A program made the translations under genes and the position numbers. From Macrobrachium rosenbergii (lineage: Eukaryota; Arthropoda; Malacostraca; Decapoda; Palaemonidae), in NCBI RefSeq assembly GCF_040412425.1, contig NC_089777.1, positions 35,192,537 through 35,256,536 of the forward strand: DNA of 64,000 nt. Direction: 5' to 3'. Below, one piece after another: positions 23,568 to 34,175 of the stretch; positions within the stretch are counted from its first letter, which is position 1, and each line of letters begins with the position of its first letter. The notes under the pieces are model-generated. The model was not told the DNA's origin. It made no database searches and saw nothing but the letters and a program-made list of their open reading frames with translations.

Positions 23568-25218
23568 TTCATTATTTTTATGCTATGAATACTAGAGGTT
23601 CCGAGTCTAGCCCAGAGCTCGTAACTGGTTTCAGGTATTTGGTTTGTATTTTGTGAGTATTACTGCTGTCCTTTCCAGCATGCATTATTTTTATGTTATG
23701 GATGCTGGAAGTTACGAGACAGCCCAGAGCTCGTAACATTAGAGGACTATCCTCATGATGAGTTGGCTTATTTGGTATTTCTAATCTCATGTCTCTTGTA
23801 TGGACTCATATCTCTTCATGGTATAATAATTTGAGAATTTTTGTTTACTAATTTATAACCCTTAATATTTTTGATAATTGAATTATTTTCAGCTTGTTTA
23901 GGTTTGACTTACCCGCAACCTAATGTTTTTTTTTTTCAGTGGGTGTACAAGAGTTGGAATGAGTGAGTTTAGCTTAAGACAAGTTTAGATTTATCATTGC
24001 AAAAATTTTTTTTTTTTTTTTTGTAGTTCATGCTTTGTTGGTAGATTAAGGTATATGTTATTGTTTAACTTTATTGTTTAGACATTGTTGCTGTGTTCTT
24101 ATCATTTGTTTAAAAACGAAGGTTATTTTTTTTTTCCAGAAAGTTATTTTTAAGATTTTATTTATATGCTGGTTTTCTCTAGTATGTTTGGTATACAAAC
24201 CAAATTGTTTATAAAAAATTTTTGTAATTTTTTTTTTTTTCGGGGAGGAAGGTATCAGGTTAGGGAGAAAATTTAACGTAAAAGTTTTGAACTTTAAAGA
24301 TTTTGCTTCCTTTGTTTTTGGATCTGTAAGAACAAGTTTTCTGTATGAATTTAAAGTTAGTTTTTAAGTTAATTTTAAGGATTTAGTATCAAGGTTAACT
24401 TTTGTTTTTGTAAAGTTTAGTTTAAGCCAATAGTGCAGTATTTTGTGCAGTAAATTAGTGCAGACGACTCTTCCTCCCCGCTAAGTGTTTAAGTGTCGGT
24501 GCTGTGTTTAACACTTGTTTTTTTATTTCCGGGAGTGATGTTGAACGACGTGGCTTTTGGCCTTTAATCTTTTTTGAAGGACAGTTTGGGACTGTTTACA
24601 GCTTACGCTTGACCCTCCAGCTGCCTGCCTCTGATTTTTTTTGGACGTCGCCCTTTGCCTCCTCCGTGTGCTTTTGGAGGTTTCTTTCTCTACGGGAGAA
24701 CTCGTCTTGGTGAGACTTATCACCTTGCTGATCACGGCTCCATATAATTCCAGTGTGTATGCCTTTTGTCTGGGTAGTGTGTGCGTTTCCTGACGAACCC
24801 GGGAGAGTGGAGTTTCCCGATGAACCCAGGGAGCCTTTAGGAGTACACTGCCCGACGGACCGAGCTTCATCTGGCATCTGACTTTGTACCTTGCAAGGGC
24901 TTGGTTGTACCTGCGGCTGTGGAGGGAGCTGTGTCAGCTCGTTAGGAGGCCAGTAGGGTGGCTTACGCCAGGTAAGAGTGAATAACTCGATTATTGTGAT
25001 GTCCCCCGTCTTCTGGTGTTAGTTCCTGGCCCTGACCGTTTGCGGCGGATTTCTGTGTTCCCCCTTCAGGATACGGAATTACGTGAGGTGGTGTATTATC
25101 GCCAGACTATTACTCCTTTATATATTTTGTTTGGTAGGCTAAGTTATTTGTTTAACTATTATATATATATTATATGTCCCATTTGTGGGGGTTTTGTTGT
25201 TGCCCTTTATCGTTTATC

Positions 25219-25271
<53 letters not shown>

Positions 25272-25758
25272 GATTATTATTATTCGTATGTGTCCAGTCT
25301 TTGGAGTATTGAAGTCTTTGTAGACCAGTGTATTGCTGTGGCGTATTTCGTTGGTTTAGTTTATAAAATTTAGGTAGGAGGTTAAGGATTTTCCTAGTTG
25401 TAATTTCTCTTACTTCTTTCTTTCTGCATTATAAGTAGGTAGTGGTTTTGTTTAATTGCCGGCTATAAAGACTATTGAGTAATTTTGAGATGTTCTTTCT
25501 TTTTTCTATGTTAGGGTCTAGTTATTAGTTTTAGGAGATATGGTATCATTGCATAAATATAATTTTTACTATCTGTCCTGTGATGCAAAGGAAGTAATTT
25601 TTTTTGTTTTTTTTTATAAATAAATATTGTTAAATTTTGCTCGGTGTTTCCGTTTCTGCCTTAACTGTGTGTCGAGTGGGCTATTACCATCTTTTCCAGT
25701 TGGCTATTTTATTTTGCTTAAACCTGGAAGTTACGTCGCCAGCCCAAGGGGCGTAACA
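23568..25758 (+). repeat. Noncoding 3' region, possible LTR of the Gmr1-like element
   Basis: A T-rich region without frames follows RNase H. A phrase like GGAAGTTACG...AGCCCA(G/A)...CGTAAC occurs at 23597-23625 (variant), 23707-23738 and 25727-25758, the last two ending CGTAACA. The first two sit in a direct duplication of about 110 bp (23568 and 23684). Paired similar sequences about 2 kb apart, ending in ACA, could mark LTR boundaries. No matching 5' LTR exists in the window, so this is tentative. The region contains an ATT microsatellite. Confidence 0.35.
25220..25284. repeat. (ATT)n microsatellite
   Basis: Trinucleotide run of about 65 bp with one G interruption at 25272. The poly-Leu and poly-Tyr frames through it are artefacts. 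Confidence 0.95.
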
Positions 25759-26294
25759 GTAAGGGATGTGGTCCTTGGTCCCCTTCGGTCACACGTGGCT
25801 GCACAACACAGCGTTGAAAAGCTGGGTCACCTTGGGTGCTTGGTCCCTCTCCAGCATCCCAGTCTAAAACTCGCCTCACATGCTCACTACTGACAGGCAG
25901 TATGCACCTTTCACGGTCCTGACGACGTTGGGACATCTCTACAAACGTCCTGTTCCATCACAAATACGCGAACACTCGCCAAAATTCTGCAAAACACGGA
26001 TGCATCAAGAAATCGCTCTCCAACGATGCGCCGCTGATGCTTTGTAGTGCGGGAAGGAAGAAATTGGCGCATAGGGGCTAGGTGATGCTTCTAAACAAAA
26101 CAACAGCATGATCCGTGAACTCCCAGCATCCCTCAAGGTGCGTGATTTAAAACCTTTTGCAAACTAGGCCTATAATTATTTTTCCGCGAATGTTTAAAAA
26201 AACATTTTGTAGTCGATGTACCGTACGTCCACTCGGCACCCAACAGACAATTTTAGTCGACGTATGGTACGTCTAGTCAGCGTTTAAGGGTTAA
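25759..26294. mobile_element. Possible piggyBac-like terminal fragment
   Basis: A GC-richer block lies within AT-rich flanks. It ends in AGGGTTAA at 26287-26294, i.e. reverse-complement TTAACCCTT, which is the shape of piggyBac-superfamily ends (TTAA target, then CCC). Just inside are two near-copies of TAGTCGA(T/C)GTA with (A/T)CGTACGTC-like cores (about 26211 and 26255), possible subterminal repeats. No transposase frame is visible and the left end was not found. This is an inference from end structure only. Confidence 0.35.
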
Positions 26295-26590
26295 TATAGA
26301 TAATAAAATATAATGACTAAATACTAAAATAAAAAAACATGAAATAAGGAAAAAAAAACACTTCATTTTGGAGACTACACTTCATTTTACTTAACAATTA
26401 TGAATTTATGTCTTGGCCTGGGTATCTACATATGCGGCTGAATTCTACCATTTTTATCATGTTTTATTCTTCATATTTCATCTTTTCCCATAAGCTTTAA
26501 TTCAAGCATTCCTAAATTGGTTTATTATCCATACTCTTTATAAAAATAATGACATACAGCATATTTATGAAGTGTTAAATATATTTATGT

Positions 26591-26594
<4 letters not shown>

Positions 26595-26670
<76 letters not shown>
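26595..26670. repeat. (TA)n microsatellite
   Basis: Alternating AT run of about 76 bp, ending abruptly at CACCGG. Confidence 0.96.
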
Positions 26671-26673
<3 letters not shown>

Positions 26674-26746
26674 CGGTTAAACTGGACTATCGGCTAAGAC
26701 AGACGCCCTACGGCCCCTATTAGCCCATGTTAACGAGGGTCAACTG
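26671..26746. mobile_element. Possible Tigger/pogo-type terminus
   Basis: Read on the minus strand, the sequence begins CAGTTGACCCTCGTTAAC at 26746, next to a TA at 26747-26748. CAGTTGACC-type starts followed by a gene-poor GC-containing end are typical of Tigger/pogo transposons, and pogo elements duplicate TA. The partner terminus was not found, so this may be a truncated or solo end adjoining the TA microsatellite. Confidence 0.35.
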
Positions 26747-26869
26747 TATGGAAACTTGAGTATGTGTGTATTTATTGTAAGTGTGTTCCAGTATAAGAGC
26801 GTGTGCCTCTGTGCAATTTTTAATTTCATTCTCATTCATTCATCACTATATCGAATGACCTATTTGGTC

Positions 26870-26985
26870 CCAGTGCCAGGCTTCTAAGCCAAGACCTGTC
26901 ATTTCATCCAAATCCTTTGGGCCAACCCTATGAGAGCTGATAGTCAGCTCAGTGGTCTGTTTAAACTTTTTTAATAATAAAAATA
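26870..26985 (+). repeat. Dispersed SINE-like decapod repeat, copy 2
   Basis: The core at 26907-26966 matches the copy at 3938-3997, ending in CAGCTCAGTGGTCTG then TTTAAAC. It continues into TTTTTTAATAATAAAAATAAT, split here by an AT-rich tail of the kind left by target-primed retroposition. The upstream CCTATTTGGTCCCAGTGCC resembles part of the 57.4-kb dispersed repeat family. Confidence 0.55.
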
Positions 26986-26989
26986 ATGC

Positions 26990-27720
26990 CCACAATTGGA
27001 TGTGGTACAATTTTACAGACTCAAATAGAGCAGGAAGTAAAATAGAAGAATTCATTGATTCATAAGACATGTGCTGTATAAATGATAACGAAATCAGCAC
27101 ATATTTTTTGAAAACACATGGAACCTTTTCCTCAATCGACTTAGCTCTATCTACAACAAACATAGTAGACAGATTGGATTGGAATAAGGTTTACGACCTG
27201 CATACAAGTGATCATTTCCCTATATTACTTTCATTATTACAAAATAATCCCACTAAGTATGTCCCTCAATATAACATTTATAAAGCAGAGTGGGAGCAAT
27301 ATGAATTCCACACTAGGAATATTCCACCATTTGAATATTTAAAAGACCATAATGAAACTAATAAATTTCTTGTTGATTTCATTACAAATGCTGCTGATAA
27401 AGCAATACCAAAAACCAAATCTCATCCAACAAAACACAAGGTCCCATGGTGGTCTGAAAAACTAACAGAATTAATAAAAATAAATCATCAAATTGGAAGA
27501 TGATTAGATAATCAGAATAGAAAGTTCAGTGAATTTATAAAACTTTATCGAGATTAGAAGAAAATTTACAAAAACTGACCATATTATTATTAGAAATTGA
27601 TACAGTAAAACCTCTTACATAACAAAATATCTGCAAAATTTAAAAGAGAAGTAATTCAAGAAAGAATCATTTCATGGAGGAAATATGTATCAGATCTAAT
27701 AATTGACTGATTAACTGTAT
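26990..27720 (+). pseudogene. Non-LTR retrotransposon endonuclease fragment (element C), forward strand
   Basis: The open frame 27069-27503 reads FSSIDLALSTTNI then DLHTSDHFPILLSLL, which is the C-terminal half of an apurinic-type endonuclease with the catalytic SDH box. It continues with KHKVPWWSEKLTELI, the conserved linker into the RT domain. After a stop, decayed sequence continues as KFKREVIQERIISWRKYVSD (about 27638-27697). The same linker occurs in elements A and B, so C belongs to the same broad group, but it lies on the opposite strand. Both the N-terminal endonuclease half and the RT are missing. Confidence 0.75.
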
Positions 27721-27948
27721 GTTATCTGATGTCACAACTACCAGGGTCACCGACGCCAAATACTAAATGTGAGCTTTTAGCTTTTATAGTATGTTATAAA
27801 AAATAAAATTAAAATTCTGCTAAACAGAACTACATATAAATTTGATTAAAAAAAAAAAAAAGAAAACCAACTAAAATAAATAAATAAATATATACAATTC
27901 TGCTAAAAAGAACTATTATTAAATTTGATCCAATAAACAGTATAACTT

Positions 27949-27963
<15 letters not shown>

Positions 27964-28039
<76 letters not shown>

Positions 28040-28052
28040 ATATATATATATA
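27964..28052. repeat. (TA)n microsatellite flanked by an A-run
   Basis: An A-run at 27949-27963 is followed by about 70 bp of TA, six A, and a further TA run. It sits just beyond the 3' end of element A's ORF2 (reverse strand), so it could derive from a simple-sequence tail of that element or of element C. Confidence 0.93.
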
Positions 28053-28178
28053 AGACAGACACATGGCTGTCAAATATATTTGAGAAGACCAGCTTCTTTG
28101 ATAAAAGAGATAACATTATTAATACATATACTTTCTCCCAACAGTTTTGCCATGTTATAATTACCACCTGCTTCACTG

Positions 28179-31100
28179 CTATTTCATAAAAAAACGATTC
28201 CTAAGTTCCACTAGACTGGGACACTCCACCAGCAAATGCCTAACAGTCAGTGGAATCAAGCAATCGTCACAGAAGGGCTCATTCTCCCCATTCATCACAA
28301 AGCCATGAGTTAAACGTGTATGGCCAATACGTAATCTACATAATACAACCTCCCACTTCCTTGGCATTAGGTCATATTTCCAAGGGTGTGTCTGACTAGT
28401 GATTTCTTTCATTTTATTGGGGCCTACTCTGTCCCACTGAAGTGCCCATAACTGCTGGATGGATTTCCATATAATATGGAATGCATCACGATATGGAACA
28501 GGACATTTTCTGGGTATCAGAATTTGTGCTGCTAATTTGGCTAGCTGGTCTGCCTTTTCATTTCCCAATGTGTTCACATGGGCAGGAACCCAACAAAAGA
28601 AACAATGCTTCCTCTATAATGGTGCAAGAAGATCCACTGCAAGATCTTCAACACTAAGGGATGATCAGTATTGAAGACTTCCAGGGACTGCAAGGCACTT
28701 TTAGAGTCACAAAATATTGTGTAGCCAGACACTGGGAGTATTGCAATATGTTCCAGTGCTACTAAGATGCCATACAGCTCAGCTGTAAAGTTTGAAGCAA
28801 CTGAAGGAAGCGCACCTCTTCGGTTAAAAGATTCACTAAAAACTCCATAACCAACGCCAGCATTGGATTTGGAACCATCGGTAAATATAAATCTTGTATC
28901 CATATGCTCTGAAGCATGCTCTAAAAATATTTCCCTCATTTCCTCATCAGATTTATCCCTCTTTGCTCCACTGAAGTACCTGCAGAGTTTCACAGCAGGT
29001 AGCTTCCAGACAGGAGATGTGGGATACACAAAAGGAAGTACGGGGATTTTTCCAATATTTGTATCCTCTAAAATCTTTTTAATTCTATAGCTAAAATATT
29101 TCTGTTTGCCACAGCAAATGCCAGAGATTTGGGAAGTCTTTGCACTCTAAACAAGTATCGAAGTAATGATGACTGACGATAGAGTTCAAGGGGCATTTCT
29201 CCTGCATCAACTAGCAAACTAGATATTGGTGATGAACGAAAAGCTCCTGTGGATATACGAATACCCGAGTGATGAACAGAATCTAAAATTTTTAAGTTAG
29301 ATGAAGAGGCTGAAGAATATACTTCACAACCGTATGACAGCTTCGATAAGATTAAGGTTTCATGAAGCTTTAGTATAAGATTTCTACCAGCTCCCCAACT
29401 GGTGTGAGATAGCACCTTCAAGATGTGTAGAGCTTCTAGGCACTTTGCTTTGATATGTTTGATATGGGGGACCCAAGTCATTCTGCTGTCAAAAACTAGG
29501 CCTAAGAAGCACGCTTGTTCTACACATGGGATTCTATGGCCATACAAATAGAGGTCTGGATCAGGATGTACTCCCCTGATCCGGCAGAAGTGGACAGCAG
29601 TAGTCTTGCTTACAGAGATTTTAAAGCCCTGTTTCTCAGCCCAACTTGCTATTTTATTTATCGTTATTTGTAACTTTCTTTTGGCTACAGTCATCCGGGT
29701 GGCAGCAAAAGATATTGACAGGTCATCCACAAATATCGTCTTTAAGACCTATTTTGGAATAACAGATGTAACACTGTTTATGGCCAGAGCAAAAAGTGTT
29801 ACACTGAGAACACTGCCCTGGGGAACACCTTCTTCTTGGCACCTTTTCTCTGATAAAGTACTGCCAACTTTAACTTTAAAATACCTACTATGTAAAAATG
29901 ATCTGACAAATAAAGGTAATTTTCCTCGTAGACCACTATTATGCATTGTCTTGAGAATTCCATGTCTCCAAGCAGTGTCATATGCCTTTTCTATATCAAA
30001 AAACACTGTCACGTGGTGTTGTTTGGAGGCAAATGCTTCACAGACAGAGGTTTCAAGTTGCAGTAAGATATCCAGTGTGGAGTGCATTTTTCGAAAGCCA
30101 CACTGAGAAGGTATTAAGATACTGTTGTGCTCTAAATACCACATCAGCCTTACATTTACCATTTTTTCCATTAATTTACACAAACAGCAAGTTAACGCAA
30201 TGGGGCGGTAACTTGCTGCATAGAGAGGATCTTTTCCAGGCTTAAGAAATGGTAACATGGTTGCCAATTTCCATATGCTAGTGTAGCTGCTTTCATCCCA
30301 TATTCTATTGATAATACTGATTATAAAAATTTTTGTGTTCCTTGAAATGTGTTTAAACATTTCATAAGGAATCTCATCTGGGCCTGGGGCAGTGTTCTTG
30401 CTCCTGGCTAAAGTAGAGTCAAATTCCCTTTCAGAAAAAGGCCTATTGTAAGATTCACTTTTGTTTGATCAAAAGTCAAGTACCTGTTGTTCTTCCATCA
30501 TTCTGAAATGATGTCCTGGGCAACTATTTGATTTTTCAGAGACTCGAACAAAGTGTTCAGAAAATATACTACTAACTTCTGTGGCATCAGTGACATGAAT
30601 ATTATTTACTTTAAGTACTGGAGGAGGATTGGGTGTAAATTTACCCTGAATTTTCCTTATTTTCTTCCAAATGCTGCTGACTGATGTTCTGCTGTTAATA
30701 GAGGATACATATCCTGCCCATGATTGTCTTCTGGCAGCTTTCATAGCTTTTCGAAATCATGCCCTACACTGTTTATAAGTGATGACATTATCCATGGTGC
30801 GGTGTCTACGGCACCTGGACAATGATGACCTTATAGCTCGATGCAGCAGCCTTAATTCTTCCGACCACCATGGAACTGGCCGTCTCCTGAAAAGTCCTTT
30901 ACTTTGAGGAATTGAATGTAAGCCTGCAGTATGGAAAGTTCCATTGAGTAGATCGATGGCGTCATCTACACTTGGGAAATCTTTGGCATCCCCTTCCAAC
31001 TTGCTCAAATCTTTGAATTTTTTCCAATTTGCTTTCTCTAAGCACCATCGTGGTGATCTTGGGATAGGTGGACCATCATTGGTGCTGATTATAATTGGAG

Positions 31101-31743
31101 AATGGTCACTGGTATGCCAGTCATCACTTGTTCTCCAACTAAAATCAACATTGCAATTAGAGCTACAAATTGAAAGGTCAATGCAGGAGACAGTACCAGT
31201 CCGAATGTGATAATGGGTAGGTTCTCCAGTACTAAGAAGGCCTATATCTTCATTTTCTACAATAGATGCCATCATATTCCCTTTTTGGTTTGATATTACA
31301 TTTCCCCACAATGGATGTCTGCTGTTGAAGTCATCAAGAAGAAGAAATGGCTCTGGTAGTTGCCACATTAAGGATATTAATTCCTCTTGGGAGACACGAC
31401 TATTGGGTGGAATGTAAAGGGAACATATAGTATATTGCCTTCTTAAATTAATCTGTACAGCTACAGCTTGAAGTGGAGTATTTAGTTTTACTTTGTAGTG
31501 TGGAGTATCTCGACGGATGTAGATGAGGGATCCACCATGATTTCCCACTTCCAAATCAAATTCAGTTCTGAAGTGAACATATTCCCTAGGACAAGGGGTA
31601 TATTCACCTAGCATGGTCTCTTGCAAACATATCCCAACAAGAGAATGCTCATAGAGCAAAAGCTTCACTTCCTCATACTTTGCTCGGAGTCCCTGACAGT
31701 TCCACTGAATTATGGAAGTGAATTTATTTCCATCTGGGACCAT
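28179..31743 (-). pseudogene. Element A ORF2: endonuclease-RT-RNase H polyprotein
   Basis: The endonuclease (codons 1-240) shows IIQWNCQGLR, CLQETML, LLLDDFNSRHPLWG (usual GDFN is here DDFN) and WHTSDHSPI. The linker RRRPVPWWSEELR follows. RT shows FDIEKAYDTAWRHG (motif A), EEGVPQGSVLS (motif B) and an intact FVDDLS box (29737-29720). RNase H shows FTDGSKSNAGVG, FTAELYGIL, FCDSKSALQSL and GNEKADQLAK. The C-terminus has CDDCLIPLTVRHLLVECP. In-frame stops lie at 30757, 30469 and 29749; frameshifts lie near 29095 and 28575. The start ATG at 31743 overlaps the ORF1 stop. It would nick target DNA and copy the element RNA at the nick, but as sequenced it cannot be made whole. Confidence 0.87.
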
Positions 31744-33317
31744 CAGTATGGTTCCTTTTTACGAGATTTGGAGGGTTCTTTTTTCTCTACTTGGGAAGGC
31801 AATTTAATGGGCAGTTTTGTTGGCTTCTTGGGGGGAATAACCACCTTGAAAGAGTCAACATCCTTTCCTTCAGTGTCTTTGACACTGAGGGGTTTTTTAG
31901 TTTCTTTTCTCTCCGTCTCAATCGAGACGGAGAGAGCAGAGGTGTTCTCTAAAGAGACCTCCTCATCTATCTTGCTATTGCTGGCAGTAGCCAGCCCTGC
32001 CTTTAAAGAGGCAGAAGCACCAGCAAGGAATGGCGCTGGGGGACCAGCATCTGCTGGTTTGTCCTCCAAAGAGGAGTTGGCACCAACAGAAGCTGGCACC
32101 GGGCCAGCGAGTGCTGGCCCCGCCTCCAAAGAGGCAGATGGTGGAGGGTGTGTCTCAACTGACACTTCAATTTTTCTTAGCTCTATGCTGACGTCTTCCT
32201 TGTTGGTTCTCCTGAACCTTGTCTTCGCATTACCATCATCAATAGATTCTGATGAATTTGTTAGGCGTCTTTTCAGCGATTCTTTTTTTTATTCTACCTT
32301 TGTGCTTCTTATTTTGGTTAGTTTATTTGTCTCTTTCTGTTGGTTTCTAAGTTTTGCTACTACTGAGGCAAAACTTAGACCAGGTCTTACAATCTTAGCT
32401 TCTGCTCTCTCTCTTGCTTCCTTAAATGTTATCCTTTCCATCACTCTTAACGCCTGAATTTCTTTTTCAAATAAATATACATCACACTGCTGAGATGATG
32501 ATGCATGTCCCTCACCACAGTGAACACATTTAGGGTCCCTTGTTTACATACCATACTCATCATCTCCACAGTTGACACAAACCGCAGGATTTTCTTGTAT
32601 TTTCGACCAGCACGTCTGAAGGGTGTGTCCAAAACGATGGCAGTGGAAACACCTTCTGGGCCTCAGGATATATATACTGTTTTATTTTGTACCTATGCCA
32701 GGCTGCAGAGACATACTCTAGGAGTCTTAAAGTATTGAACGTCAATATTAAGGTAGGTTGAGGTATCCGATCTCTATCCACCTTCTTTGTGATCCTGTTC
32801 ACCTTAATTACACCATGATCTTTCAGTTCATTTGCAAATTTCTCCTCAGAGAAACCCATTAGTTGAGGGGCATAAATCAAACCCTTGCTGCAGTTCAAGC
32901 TGGGTGGGGGGTGCACTCCACCGTAACTCCTGCAAGGGCCGACAAACTCATCAACTTCATGACTTCCTCTGGGGAGATACTCTCTACCAGGAGCACATTA
33001 CTGTTCTGAGGGGATATTTTCGGTTGTCTGCCACAGCATTTCACAATTTCCCTGTTTACCTCAAAAATATCAATATTGTCACCATTAAGCTTTAAATTTA
33101 GATATTTTTCATATGAGTTGGGTACAAAGACCCCAGGAACTATTTCATACTTCTTGCTTTTCTTTATTGCAAATGGTTCCAGTGTGACAATACTGGAACC
33201 AGATGCTTTTTGTTGGGGATTCCTGGCTGTATTCCTTCTTGCCTGGCATTGGGTCGTCAACCGTGTCTGATTGTCATTTGGCCCAGGGGTACTAATTTCA
33301 ACATGGGGACCTTCCAT
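31743..33317 (-). pseudogene. Element A ORF1: RRM-like and zinc-knuckle RNA-binding protein
   Basis: The frame opens at the ATG at 33317 (MEGPHVEIS), directly after a poly-T run. The first RRM-like region contains PGVFVPNSYEKYLN and NVLLVESISPEEVMKL. A frameshift near 32910 leads to GLIYAPQLMGFSEEKF and PTLILTFNTLRLLEY, the second fold typical of arthropod LINE gag proteins. Three knuckles follow in another frame: CFHCHRFGHTLQTC, CVNCGD and CVHCGEGHASSSQQC. A Lys-rich tail has repeats of the SLE(A/D)xxAxAGP type (32165-32000). It ends TGA at 31745-31743. It would coat the element RNA. Frameshifts and a stop after the second knuckle inactivate it. Confidence 0.8.
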
Positions 33318-33318
33318 G

Positions 33319-33354
<36 letters not shown>
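33319..33354. repeat. Poly(A) run of 36
   Basis: A pure 36-A homopolymer on the forward strand lies immediately upstream (reverse-strand sense) of element A's ORF1 ATG. Read in sense it is poly-T within the 5' leader. Element B lacks it at the equivalent place, so it is an expansion or a tiny insertion specific to A. Confidence 0.95.
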
Positions 33355-33355
<1 letters not shown>

Positions 33356-33860
33356 GCTGGTGAACACTGAAGAGGCACCATTGACTTTTCATGGGGCCCT
33401 TTTCTCAGCTAATGACACCAGTAGGAACTGACTCCCAGATGTCCACCCCTTACCCTACCCAAAAAGGGATAGCACCAACATACCAGAGAGGCACAAGTGT
33501 AAGCCTAACCCGCTTGTTGGGACTGAGACTATTACTAGAATACAATCATCCCCACTCTGACTATGTTGGTGGGCATACCGGAAAATATGCCGGGAGTCCT
33601 ACCCCTAATAACAGCCCACCCCTGGAATCCACGGGCTGATATCTCAGGGATAGTTCCGCCTTCAGGGTGTCAATATGACATCATACTAACACCCTTCAGG
33701 TCCAAACATCATCGGATTGGGTGACGCTCCCAATCACAGTTCCCACATTTAGCTTCGAACATGAATCCCAATCCAAGGTATGATGCCCTTTCCTTTCACA
33801 CAGACAGGAAATTTAATGAAGGTGGAAATATCCACACTATGTAAGCCAAAGAGTTGGGGA
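33355..33860 (-). promoter_or_regulatory. Element A 5' leader, homologous to element B's leader
   Basis: The segment at about 33416-33850 aligns in order with 38765-39190. Shared landmarks include TCCACCCC, GATAGCACCA, TGGTGGGC, GGCTGATA/C, AGGTCCAAAC and TTAGCTTCGAA. LINE leaders of this class carry internal promoters. That function is inferred from position, as no promoter element was verified. Homology stops near 33860, which I take as element A's 5' end. Confidence 0.7.
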
Positions 33861-33869
33861 AAAAAAATA

Positions 33870-34175
33870 TACGGTAGTCATAGCGGGTGGATAGGAAGAT
33901 GGAATATAGCTAAAAATAAGCTGGAGGAAGAAGTAAAAATGGAGTTGAAGAAAATATACAGATATATATAGGGTCAATCATATGATTTATGTATATATAC
34001 ATAAATCTACAGCATGAGAAAGAATACACACACATACATATACATATATAGTCTCTCACTAAGTAGTCATGGAGGATTTACAGGTGGATAGGAAGATGGA
34101 AGAGAACTGAAAAATAAGCTCATTCAGGAAAGAAGTTTAAAAAGCTCTTGAAGAAAAAATTTACAGGCTGTGGAA
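33870..34175. repeat. Short duplication at the A/B junction
   Basis: GTAGTCAT followed by GGTGGATAGGAAGATGGA occurs at about 33875-33901 and again at 34064-34102. Each is followed by a GCTAAAAATAAGCT/GAAAAATAAGCT segment and a diverged AAGAAAA-ATATACAG/TTTACAG end. A spacer of about 190 bp separates the copies. It marks the junction where element B's ORF2 ends and element A's leader begins. Confidence 0.6.

Larger units (their letters stand above)
28179..33860 (-). mobile_element. Non-LTR retrotransposon A (I/Jockey-type with RNase H), nearly full length
   Basis: On the reverse strand the order is a 5' leader (33860-33355), ORF1 (33317-31743) with RRM-like and zinc-knuckle domains, and ORF2 (31743-28179) with endonuclease, RT, RNase H and a terminal Cys/His motif. 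The total of about 5.7 kb is normal for this class. A C-terminal RNase H in an endonuclease-bearing LINE points to the I-group (I, Nimb, LOA or Ingi relatives). Clade assignment would need a tree. ORF2 has only about three stops and two frameshifts, so the copy is relatively young among the relics here. Confidence 0.85.

Noticed and set aside
24523..24877. Minus-strand Arg/Ser/Lys-rich frames of 93-115 codons
   Set aside because: They overlap the T-rich noncoding 3' region of the gypsy-class element. Two overlapping frames of similar length and no motif suggest a compositional effect.
31621..32457. Forward open frame of 278 codons
   Set aside because: It lies exactly opposite element A's ORF1 tail and ORF2 start, which have clear zinc-knuckle and endonuclease motifs on the reverse strand. 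The forward frame has none.
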